Below, one piece after another: positions 16,616 through 26,730 of a stretch of DNA of 64,000 bases. The stretch comes from Clavaria fumosa (lineage: Eukaryota; Basidiomycota; Agaricomycetes; Agaricales; Clavariaceae). The stretch covers positions 2,604,001 through 2,668,000 of the forward strand of contig OX637801.1 of NCBI GenBank assembly GCA_951802425.1, in the 5' to 3' direction. Made by a program: the position numbers and the translations under genes. How positions within the stretch are numbered: position 1 is the stretch's first letter; each line of letters begins with the position of its first letter. The notes beneath the pieces were generated by a model. That model was not told the DNA's origin and searched no databases. It saw nothing but the letters and a program-made list of their open reading frames with translations.

Positions 16616-16840
16616 TGTAAGGCTATAGGCCTTTTCTATTCTTTTATTACATAATATACATACCATAATAGTCTACTAGCATAGCCGCTTAGGCTATGCT
16701 TACCTCAGTGGCCCCTAGAGGGCCGCTCACCTATATATATCGTGTCGCGACTGTACAGAGAGGGTAGATCCCTCTACATAGAACTACCATACTCAATATA
16801 CAGTTGAGTCTGGTTCTTTTGAGGGATAGAAAGTATTACA
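16616..16840 (+). repeat. 3' LTR of the 8.9 kb gypsy element
   Basis: 225 bp, the same ends as the 5' LTR. It differs by C/T or G/A at five sites, three of them CpG in the 5' copy and TpG or CpA here. The first of these changes weakens the hairpin stem that corresponds to 8007-8027. It is followed by the target duplication CCTTC (16841-16845). Confidence 0.95.
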
Positions 16841-16845
16841 CCTTC

Positions 16846-17328
16846 TGTCTCATATGCCAGCTGCGCTAAGTCCGACCTACTCCTGACCAACTCCTAACTG
16901 ACCCCCGGAATCTGTCCCTGACAACTGCACAAACCTCCTGACCTCTGGAACTCACCCACAAACTCCAGAACTCATCTCCGAACCCCGGAACTCCGTATCC
17001 CTCCCCCAACCCGACTCCTGTCCCTGCTCCTAGTCACTTGTTAAACCCGAACTCCATCTGAACTCCGTCTCCACCCTCCTGTCCATCCCTCGTCTCGAAT
17101 ATGGTCAAGTCCCACCCGGACTTCTCGCCTGAGGACCGGACCCGAGATCCCGAATCCCATAACTCTGAAATATGGGACACCCAGGACCCAGGAAGGGTGT
17201 CGTTTCAATACATTCGCCAAAGTCCCATCCGAACCCCGAAGTCCACTCCTGGACATTCCGGACATCCTGGACCCGAACTCCAAACTCCGACCGGACTTCA
17301 CCCCGACCCTCCGAGCACGCACGTAACA
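16846..17328 (+). mobile_element. Solo LTR (family A), right part
   Basis: Right 483 bp of the 1,280 bp solo LTR split by the gypsy element. It contains the GTCGTTTCAATACATTCGCCA-type block near 17197, also present near the end of the family B copy, and many ACTCC/CCGGA words. It ends CACGTAACA, followed by the TCATT duplication (17329-17333). Confidence 0.85.
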
Positions 17329-17333
17329 TCATT

Positions 17334-17495
17334 GCTCAGTGCGGATTCCAGTGACAGGTCAGCTGGCCTCTCCAGGCAGGTCTTGGTGCCTGTTACAACT
17401 AACCATAGATACTTTGCCTGTAACACAGACTTCATGTGCACAGACCAGTTAGCGTAGTTTTGACCATTTAGTTTAGGAAACCTAAAAGCATCCAT
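17334..17495 (-). pseudogene. Ty1/copia gag, 5' part
   Basis: It reads MDAFRFPKLNGQNYANWSV, MKSVLQAKYLW and then ADLSLESALSN, the typical beginning of a copia Gag (UBN2 type). ATG is at 17495. It joins exactly to the part ending at 7118 once the nested insert and one TCATT copy are removed. It is a fragment of a dead element; the rest is at 6210-7118. Confidence 0.88.
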
Positions 17496-17665
17496 AGTGG
17501 TTGAGTCCAGCTGCCTGTTGCTGGGTCTCATAATCTCACAGCAGCACAGGTGCACTGTGACAACTAGAGTTCATGCAGTAGTGTAACAACGCATGTATTA
17601 GTTAAAGTAAGATAAGGTAAACTGTGAGTACAAACCGAGAGTTCATGCAGTAGTGTAACAACATG
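17496..17665 (-). repeat. Copia leader and possible 5' LTR remnant
   Basis: About 35-50 bases upstream of the gag ATG (minus strand) the sequence GATTATGAGACCCAGC resembles the complement of the initiator-tRNA anticodon arm. That is the half-tRNA primer site known from copia-type elements. Further out, a 24 bp sequence (on the plus strand GAGTTCATGCAGTAGTGTAA...) occurs twice, about 70 bp apart (near 17568 and 17638). On the minus strand it starts TGTTACACTACTG, as an LTR could. The outer LTR end is not resolved. Confidence 0.45.
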
Positions 17666-18385
17666 TGAACTCCTTACAACTGTCTGAGGCAAGTACAAAT
17701 ACTATCTACAGGTAATCAATGGCAAGTAGGTAAAGCAGAGAACAAGAAGGCTAAATGAAAGGGTGGCACATTGTAGCACTGCCTGTTCTGTAGCAAATGC
17801 AAGAGCGAGTAGGGGCGGGGGCAAAGCGTCTTCTTCATCAGTGTAATATCATGGAAATTCATGGAGAATTGGGTGAGAAATTGCTGTTTGATGTTTTCAA
17901 TCAACTTTCTCAAAACCACTTTGATCTTTTTACAAGGCCCTAGAGCCCTTTTTTTCTTGAAGAATGGCTACTTTCACTCAGCAATATCTTCAAAATTGAC
18001 TGAGTAATGACTGAAATACTTTTAGGTGAAAAAAAGTGCATTGTGCCACAGTCTCCAAACATTTGCAAACAGCTGTAATTAGCTTGGGAGGTTTTTCCTG
18101 ATGTACAAAGCGGTGAACACAAATGTGGCAATCAAGAGAAGAAAAAAAAGTCAAAGCAAAGATTGGGATGATAAACAAACTGCCACAAGAGTGTAACGGG
18201 GTTTGAAGCAACAGGTTCTGCTATGTTGGCTTGCCACAGAACACAAACATATCAAAACTTTCTCACACTTTTTGGCCTCCGTTTCGGCGGTGGGAGACCT
18301 TGCTGAAGCAAGGTCACAGTTACACCTCGCACCCACACGACGCAATAACCAGCAGAAAGGCAAAGCACGATGTGTCGAGGACGAC
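17666..18385. other. Intergenic stretch at the transposon/host border
   Basis: AT-rich noncoding sequence between the copia remnant and the first host gene. Several short ORFs exist on both strands, but none has a recognisable domain or codon pattern. Nothing else could be supported. Confidence 0.5.
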
Positions 18386-21300
18386 CTAAACCACCTGAGT
18401 CACAAGGTCCTGCTGTTCGACGGTCATCACCTCATTTTCATGACTCTCGCTTTCTATTGGCTTTGCATTGTCTTGGTTCACCTGGCCTTGCTCTGCTTTA
18501 ACATTTCCTACTTGTTCGTTCAAGGCTCCTCCGAGTTCCGCAGGGACGTCTTCCGTCTCCATTTCTTCGAGCGCAAGCCTAGCGTTGTTGTTCAGAGCAT
18601 GCATAGATTGAGTGGCTTTCGAGCAACTCAAGACATAAATCACATACCTCCAAGCGGCTCGACACTCTTGTCTTATCGAAGAGCTCTTCCATTTCTGCCT
18701 TTGGGACGGGTTAGCTAGAAAATCTTGGTCCACGTCTGTTCCAAGACGTAAGATATACGTGAAAAAACACGGATGTTGTCAAGACCGACCTTTGTCCCCG
18801 AGCATTTCAAGTCTGTCTATCCCAACCCATTGCCTGCAACGCTTCATTAGCCGATTCATCTCAAAGATGCCAGAGCCTTACCATGTGTGTTTCTTGTCAT
18901 AGAACCGGACTAGCTCCAAAGGCCCTTTGTATCCCCTTCGAGGCGCTTTGGCCGCCAACACAGCTGGTGGGATATCCTCATCGTCCTCTTCAAATACAAC
19001 AGCAGGCCACCACGGAAATGATTCTGTCCCGCTGCATCAGTAAGCGCTCGACACGCAATGGTACCGAAAGAACTGACCGGCCTTCGCCCAAACTGGGAGG
19101 GTAAGAAATAGAGTAAGAAAGAATAAGTAGGTGAATAGAAACAGACAACCCACCCAGAGTTCCTCCTTCAAGCGGTTTCCAATCGGCAGCGGATTTGGGT
19201 AAACGGGCACCCTTCACCGGTTCTGCAGGTATAGCAGGTTCTGGAGCGTTGACAACGCGAACAGGACTGTCCTCGCTCGGTGCGCCAGTCAGGGAGCTAA
19301 GTTCAGACTCCGTATCACAGTCGTGGTCGAACGTGGATAGTCGCGGAGGCAAGGCAGTAGGTGCCGCGGGCGAAGGCGCGGGCGGAAGGTGCTGCTCCGT
19401 GGCCGGGGCAGAGGAACTTGAGGGAAGAACTGCGGAAACCGGGGCGGCGCGCTCCTGTTTTCGGCGTAAGGTCTTGGCGCGCCTGGTGAGGGGTGTGTCG
19501 AGCGTCTCGATGACGACGGTCCCACCCGGTTGCTGCAGGACGGTTGCGATATCTGGGGAAAGATCTATTATCTGGCGAAGTGAAAGCTTGGCTTAAGCTT
19601 ACCGCTGGAAGATGTATCCTCCAATAAAGTGGGACGTTCAGGACCAAGAGACGCACTAGTGTCTTGTTTTACCATTTCGGAGACGTTGTCACTTGAATTG
19701 GTGAAGAGAGTTTGGTTTTCCGCAACAGAAGTACTCATTCTGGATAGTTGAGACGTGGATGTCTCTTAAGCGAGAAGTGAGGAAGAAATATGAGACATCC
19801 AAGAATTAAAAATGACAGACCAGTTTTAGTGCGCTTCCGCAGCGGGGGCAGCGCGCTCCTGTCCACAGGTCGCCGCCCACCGCGCTTCTGATCTTGAGGC
19901 AATATCCATCCGGCGTCGAACATCTGGAACGACTGCTGGTTGTCTACGTCCTTGACCATTGGTGGGACATCTGACTGTCCAGGTAGTGCAGCGACGGGAC
20001 GTTTCGACTTGTGGCCCTTATGCGCCTCAGCTGTAGTAACATCGGACAAAGAGGCGGCTGCTCGAGCGGCCTGCCGAGTCCTAGGCGGCCTAGACCCGGG
20101 GGTGGAGTCGAGGACATCCTGACCTGGTAATCCAGTGCGGGTAGACTTCTGATAAGAACGCTTGATTGACTTGGTCTTGGGCCTTTTTGGCGGTGGCGGG
20201 GGCACGATGGGCGGTGGCTTTAATTGAGGCATTTCATAATTGAATAGTGACACTACAGGATCATCCTTCAGGATCAGATCGAGTTCGTCTTGTATCAAGT
20301 GCACGGAGGCAAGCAGCTTCAGGGTACCCATAGAAGGTTCAAGCTCTCCTTTTAAGGAGTCATCCTCAGCTTCGGGTACGGGCGGATCGGAGCCTGTCGG
20401 TGCAGTGGGGGAAGCCGACGTTCGGGACGTTTCGCCCAAGTCGTCCATGATGCGTTTTGATGCGCTTTGTATCCTAGCGGCTGCTTTGTAGAAAGGACTT
20501 CCTGGCTTGTTGTACAGCAGAGCATTGTCCAGCACCAGCTGGACATCATCCTGAGAATAAGTTGTCGTAAACGAATTCCGCACAGACCCAACAAGATGTC
20601 TAATCAAACCTTGAATGAATGAATGTCCCAGTATTCGTGACGCTCTAGCTTGCCATCAATTACACTCCAACACATTGGCCGCTTGATGATGTCAAAGTAA
20701 TCCGGAACGTCTGCTTTGGATACAGGGTGCCTAAAATAATCTTGGCGGTCGAGACTACACGGAACTTCAGTTGAGAGGTGAAGCGATACTGGTGCACAAC
20801 GAAGCTCACATCATGATCCGTTCAAAGGCGTGCCTGAGAGGGGCCACGTCCGAGAACAGAAAGCGGGACAGCACCTCGCGAACGATCTCCGTTTGCTTGA
20901 GTTTCCGGCTCTCGCGTTTCCGGCTCATCAGAGTCAGGGCACGGACGCTCTCAAGATCCGTTCGAAGTTGTTGAAGAAACTGGTCACAGTTAGACCAGGC
21001 GCACACCTTATTGAAACGCGTCAACCCATACCTCAAGCTTGATGGTCTTCTCCACTTCCGAATGTTGCTTCAACCCCGTCGAACTCGTCCATGGCTCTAG
21101 GTGAAGCCGCTTCAAAAGCGGGGCACCCCGTCTCGCTTCTCGCTTTAGGCTCCAGTATTTGCAAACAAGAAGCACAAAGTCTGACTTCTTCCGGATGATG
21201 ACCTTGGAGATATACTGCATTATGCGCTCAACGATAAGGTTAGGCACCAAGGGCGGCCCAGGCTTATACGTTTTGGCGTATGCGCGCGCCGTCTTGGACA

Positions 21301-22757
21301 GCGTCGCACTCATTCGCATGTCGTCGTTCAACTGCCCAGATTCGACCGCGGCATTGCGCACTTTCTGTTGCTCGAGCTGGAAGGCGCAAAACATAAGAAA
21401 TATACATTGGAAGAGTGCCTGAAACGCACAGGGAGATGCTTCTCGCAGTAACAGGTCAACGGCGCGGGTTCCGCCCCCTGCGCACTCTTCATTGGCATGA
21501 GGAACTTTTGTTTCCGGGCGCAGGTCGTGTGGAAGGCTAGGAAGCAGGAACTTTTGGCGCATTGTATGCATGCACCTTCACGGATGCCACATATTGAGCA
21601 TCTCTATATGTGTTATCCCTTCAGCACATTTGAGATGTATGGGAATGGAACGCACAGACCAATTTCCACCGCTGCCGAGAGATTCGCTCTACCCCAGTAA
21701 CGGGTTCCATAAAAACCTCATTCGCGACGCGTGTCTCTGGCACCCAAATCGCGCAAAGCAAGTGCACCCATTCGCCTAGCACCGTTTGCTTGAATGCGCC
21801 ACCTTCGCACGGACATAGAATGCACGACTGTATGGGATGCATAAACAACTAGCGAGGAAGATTGCAGCAAAGGCACTCACGACTGGAACTTCAGGCGAAA
21901 CAGTACACTTGCGACAAAGCCACTGTCCTTCCGGGATATATGGTACGCCGTAGCAATCTGCGCTCTACATTAGAAAGAGGATGAAGCGGGGAGGCCGATC
22001 GGTCATGCGAGGCTCACCCTGATGGACCGCGAGGTTACAGCCGTCGCAGAAGACGATAGCGTTGCTGTTCTCTCCTTCCGGATCGTCGCAGATCGCGCAG
22101 GGCGAATCCTGAGACGGCAGAGAGAAATCTGGTTTAGGGATGTTTTTGGTCTTCGTGCAGGATCCGAGAATGAGGCAGAGGGTCCTGCGGGAAATATCCA
22201 ACACACGCACCAAGTCAAACCATTCCTTCTCCAGACGGTCCACGATTATTTCGAACGTCTCGTACGTGACGGGATTGAGCTGCTCTTTCTTCCGCTCCGC
22301 GTTGACAGCGTCCAACCATTCCTGGTCTTAGAAAAGGGAGGGGCACGTCATACCCGAGGCTCAGGACTGCCAAAATTCGGACATACCCTGCTCGTCCATG
22401 TCATATTCGACCTGAACAGCCATATCACTCTCCAGCGGTTCTAGGATGTCAGACAAGTCAGACGCGCCATCAGCACGCAGAGGTGCGAAACGGACCGATA
22501 TGTCGAATGTAGTGCTCCGGCCTTCGAAACTCGGAGAAATCATTGTCTTCAAAACAGAACATTCAATCAGTATTTGAGTCATTACAGTAGCATGAGGGAG
22601 TGTGAGACGGACACCCATACGACCGGGCTTGTAAGTCATGTGTTCCTGACGGGCCTGTAGAGCTGTCGTCCTGGACCTTTGAAAAAGAGACCTGCGGTAG
22701 CTTAAGAGGGCCGTTGGCATTGGCATTGGTCGCCAGCAAAGGAACTTGAGGTGCCAT
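18386..22757 (-). CDS. BRPF/Nto1-like PHD-ePHD-bromodomain-PWWP protein
   Basis: A multi-exon minus-strand gene from ATG 22757 to a stop at 18386-18388. An N-terminal part ([18 protein letters not shown]) leads into PHD 1 ([21 protein letters not shown], about 22130-22050). The extended PHD/zinc knuckle follows ([27 protein letters not shown], about 21830-21500), then a helical linker, then a bromodomain ([19 protein letters not shown], about 20730-20420). After a long disordered tail, a PWWP domain is spread over small exons ([13 protein letters not shown] near 19010, then [14 protein letters not shown] near 18810). BRPF proteins are scaffolds of MYST histone acetyltransferase complexes (NuA3 in yeast), reading histone H3 tails and H3K36 methylation. 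In budding yeast the PWWP is on a separate subunit (Pdp3). Exon joins are approximate. Confidence 0.85.
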
Positions 22758-23110
22758 GGTGAGCAGTCAGATATAATTCGACATGCAAAGTCTAAGATTT
22801 GAGGCGCGACTGTGGCTGATGCATTTCATTTCATTGTGGCCATTCACAGAACGATAATTACCACTAATATTACAACAATAGTCGCAAGGATATCCTAGAA
22901 ATCCATCTCCTTATTAGATACTACAAGGCAGGGGAGCCATAAATTAGCGAAAGAAATGATGGAACCCGAGCCTGGCCAAAATGAAGGTATCGAGTGATAG
23001 TCCTTCTGAGCAATTGCGCATCTTCGTACGTCTCTTGGCGCGCAATCCATTCGCAGGGCGTTCCTTCTCCTGCGAACATGGGTGTTCAGACGTGACTCGT
23101 CGCAGAGGCC

Positions 23111-25583
23111 TCACGGAGTGGCCTTGAGGTGACGGCTTTGAATGACGCCCTCCGCAAAGGTCCTGAATGCCGCCGCACCAGTCGCACGTCCAGACTCCTC
23201 CGCCAGCTTGCCCTGCGTGAATCATTCAGTTTGCTTAGAGTCCCGCACTAGCACACAAACGCACCTTCAGGGCGTACAAGACGGGCTCGTGCACGACGCC
23301 ACCCCCGGTAGCCTCGAGGCGAAGGATGCGCAGAACCAGCTCCTCCGCGTCATACGCACAACGCAGCACGGGCGTCAGCCGTACATTCAACATGGGTTGC
23401 CACAACGGCTCCCTGCGGAACACTAAAAAGGAAACGAGTGTCAACTTGTGTTCGTTGGGTGATCCTCGGACACGAAAAGCACGTACACAAACGCTCGTCT
23501 TGGGTCTCTTTATGTACGAGATGACGCAGCGTGCCCACCATCGCCCCGCCAAACGGATTATTACCACGCTTCACATACATTCGCACACCCTTCACCTCCG
23601 CGAGCAAGTCCTCGTCCTCCTCTCCAGTGATATCTGCAGTTTCGTTATCATCAGGCACGCCGTACGAAACTTCGATGTTGCATAAGTCACTCACGTGCTA
23701 CGCTAGTCGGCTCTGGGCTCCCCTTGGCGCTGTCCTCTGCGGGCTCCGTGGCCTCACGCGCAAACACAGGCCCAGGTCGGGCCGACGCAGGCTTCCGCCC
23801 ATGCTCGTCATCATCCGTACTCCATATTGGTCGCTTGAAAGGGGAGGGAGACTCGGAGGTGCAAGTGCCGAAGGGAGGGCAAGTGCTAAAAGGAGATGCG
23901 GATCCCGCGAACGCTGCGAACCCACCACCAGTCAAGGGCTAGATGTGGAAGGATTCAATTAACCTCGCACTCAAGACGTAATAGGGAGCAATGCACGTAC
24001 CGGAGTTGAGGTGGTCCTACCCAAACTCGCACCGAATGGCGAACTCGTCTTTGACCAAGAACTGGTTTTAAACTCAACCTTGAGATTCCGAGCGCCCAAC
24101 GAGTCAGCTTGTGACTGAGTGGAATAGAACCAAATACAGACCGGCTGTGAGAAAGGCGGTGTCGCAGGACGCGGCGACGGTGACGCAATGACGCCGAGTA
24201 TGCTGGGGCGCAGGTTAAAATCGGAAGACGGAGTAGTAGGCTTGGGTGAAGCAGCAGTAAGGCGGCGCATCATCAGCGCGTGCCGGAAGAGAGCCTCGCT
24301 GTCACGCTCGGCTGGCGTGGGCTCGAGCGCGGCTAATTCTGGCGTCTTTGTGTGTTCTCGTGACACCGCCGGTTCTGTAGGTGTGAGTGGGCGTTCGACA
24401 GGAGGCTCTGCCGACACGGTGGTCGGCCCTGGTTCGGGGTCGGACGGGGCGGAATCACCCTCCGCGATCTCCTCAGCTGTCTGTTGATGGTCGGAATGAG
24501 TTTCGATTCCAACAATTACAAAGGAAGTACGTACCACGACGACATATTCGTCCTCTTCCGGAATCACTGGCGTTGAAGGCCTTGTGCCCGCTGACGGTCC
24601 CGATAAAATTGTTTCATGCTTTGGAGGATCCTTGGAAATTATCATAAATATGGGCCATCACACAAATAATCTTAGTTTACATACCAGAGGAGCGCTCTCA
24701 GGTGTTGGTGCTCGACTGCGCCGTTTAGGTGAGCTCGGTGTAATATGCTGGGAGCCAGATGTCAGTAAGGAGCTCTGGGTAGCATGGCAGGAGCAGCATG
24801 CCTCAATGTCCTTGCGGATTTGCAAGCATCAGGCACAATTTATTTAAAGCGAGAACAAAAGACACACATTGTCGAAATCCTCGCTGTCAAGCTTCCTCTT
24901 CAGGGTAGGAGCAGGGTCTACGAGGATTCGACGCTCAATTTCGAGCGCTATGGGTGGGGGTGTGAGGTTTTGCTTTTTCGCTGGATTGATTGTGTCGGGC
25001 TGGAACAGCGACGTTGACAAGTTGGATGGGGAGCGGGTCGACAATGAGCACGTACCTCTGCGTCACCAGTATCCTCATGCTAGATGTCCGAATAAGCAAA
25101 GAGGAGCTCGAGTTCATCGGAAATAGTACACGTACATGGCTGTAGTGGTCGTCCTCTGTGTTCTTTCTTTTCAGCCGTCCGGGCTCTCTGGTGTCGGAAC
25201 TCTGCCGAATGCCGAGAAACGATTCATTGCCGTGCGTCAGGACCAGGACGGAGTCTCACCTTCTCAGACTCCGAGAACGCACGGGAGATGTCGTCGGGTG
25301 TGGAGGTGCGACGGTCTGGTCGGAGGTGATCTACAAGGGGCTTGATCAAGCGATCATCCGATTTCTCAGACGAAATGGCTCTGAAAACGATGTGCGAATG
25401 TTCCGTAAGTCAGAAAGCCCACTTCCAAGCTTTGTGATATGGGTAGAACGCGCACCGGGCGTGGCCACTTCTCTTCGGCACCGTCATATTAGAGACGTGC
25501 TTTCTCGCAAACTGGTATCCAACAGTCGCAGCGACGGCTGCAAAACCACCAAAGACGAAATGGAACTCAGTGATAGGGAACAT
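23111..25583 (-). CDS. RanBP1-domain protein, Nup50/Nup2-like
   Basis: A multi-exon minus-strand gene ending at TGA 23111-23113. The C-terminus is a RanBP1-type domain: EEDEDLLAEVKGVRMYVKRG, GTLRHLVHKE, LFRREPLWQPMLNVRL, then VLYALK and GKLAEESGR in the last exon. Before it lies a long Ser/Pro/Thr-rich disordered region with FG-like dipeptides (GGFAAFAGSASPFS), as in nucleoporins that shuttle with Ran and importin alpha. The first exon may begin at ATG 25583 (FGGFAAVAATVGYQ, a short hydrophobic stretch, then KAWKWAF in one frame). The frames of that N-terminal segment do not join cleanly, so the start is uncertain. RanBP1 identity is well supported; the exact nuclear pore role is inferred. 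Confidence 0.72.
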
Positions 25584-26730
25584 CAAGGGTGATTGGGTGA
25601 TTGCACAAAGGGAGATGAAAGAGTATAAAGAGATTCCGAGTTCGGGCTATGCGATTGGTTTGATGAGCCACTTGGAGGTGATAACAATAAGAAAGGGCTC
25701 CGAGAACGATGGCGGCAACAAGGAGGAGGTCAAGAGGACAAACGGTGGGGAGGGAGGAGAACGCGTTGTTGTGCTGCAGAACAAACACGCGTTGTCCTGC
25801 AGCTGAAGGCGTTACAGTACCTCTTGGGGAGAAACCACGTGTTGGACCGCATCACGCGCCTCTCCACCGCAGCACTGCTCTAACACTGCTCAAAGGCACC
25901 ATTTGAGGTACTGCTTCATATAAACATTCAGAAAATTTGGTTTCGGTGTGTTCGGTTTGGGGCTCGTCTGCAATGCTAGGTCACATCATGGGTAAGGCCA
26001 GATAGAAGTCTTTCAGCACACACTTTCTGGATGTACAGTACTGTGATTTGGCATCTACAGTTCAGCAAGCACTTATAATTCCCTTATTTGACTGAGAAAT
26101 TGGTATGTTCATTGGTTTTCTGGCAAGTGATGTGCGATGCCGTTTATGAGCTGACGTATGAGCTTACGCACACTTGGTGGTGGCAGTACCATCATGTGTG
26201 CCTCGTCGCTCCTTGAGTTGCCGTTACTCATCACAAACACTCATCAGCAGTACCGCAGAGACATGACTACGCTTCTGACGGCGATAGACTGGGCTCATGC
26301 CAAGAGCTTTCTGTGCTTTCGTAGCTCCATGCTGGTCGTTGCACTCTGACGAAGTTCGAACAAATTCTTCGGCTGACAGAACACCTCAAATCTGTCACCA
26401 AAATGTCTGGTTCTTTTGTCACCTTTTCTTGTTCACTGTTTTTCCCCTCGCATCTCTCTCTGAAGTCCCGGGGCTAGTGCTACGACAACACAATGCATCA
26501 GTGATAACTGGCGGTATCCACAGACACAGGATCACTACGTTCTTTATGCCGGGGTTACTGATGAAGGTAGTGATGGCTTAACAACTAGGCTTACACGGAG
26601 GCTGATACTTAATACCGAGTGGATGCTTGCCATAACCTTATCGTCTTTTCTTCGTTTCCCTTCTACTTTCCGAGCAGGGCTCGCCTTTTCTTTCGTTTTC
26701 TGGCCCGAATCACCCTCAACCTAATCGACA
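25584..26730. other. Intergenic region
   Basis: This stretch separates the RanBP1-domain gene (-) from the lipase (+) and so probably holds both promoters. A 73-codon minus ORF (25788-25567) with a hydrophobic stretch (LLLVAAIVLGALSY) overlaps the presumed start of the minus-strand gene and could be a missed 5' exon. No other coding signal is convincing. A pyrimidine-rich stretch (about 26640-26700) precedes the lipase ATG, as is common upstream of fungal start sites. Confidence 0.5.

Larger units (their letters stand above)
7916..16840 (+). mobile_element. Complete 8,925 bp Ty3/gypsy element with an extra 3' coding region
   Basis: The element is bounded by 225 bp LTRs (TGTAAGG...GTATTACA) and the target duplication CCTTC (7911-7915, 16841-16845). 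Its order is: 5' LTR, gag-protease, RT-RNase H-integrase, chromodomain, 133 bp spacer, an extra ORF region, 3' noncoding segment, polypurine tract, 3' LTR. All pol domains are recognisable, and the coding part has only three in-frame stops (all TGA) and no frameshift that I could find. The LTRs differ at five positions, all transitions, which indicates a fairly recent insertion. The RT active site reads YLDN rather than YLDD. The whole element is full of short perfect hairpins (see findings). It inserted into a solo LTR that had itself inserted into a copia gag. Confidence 0.95.
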
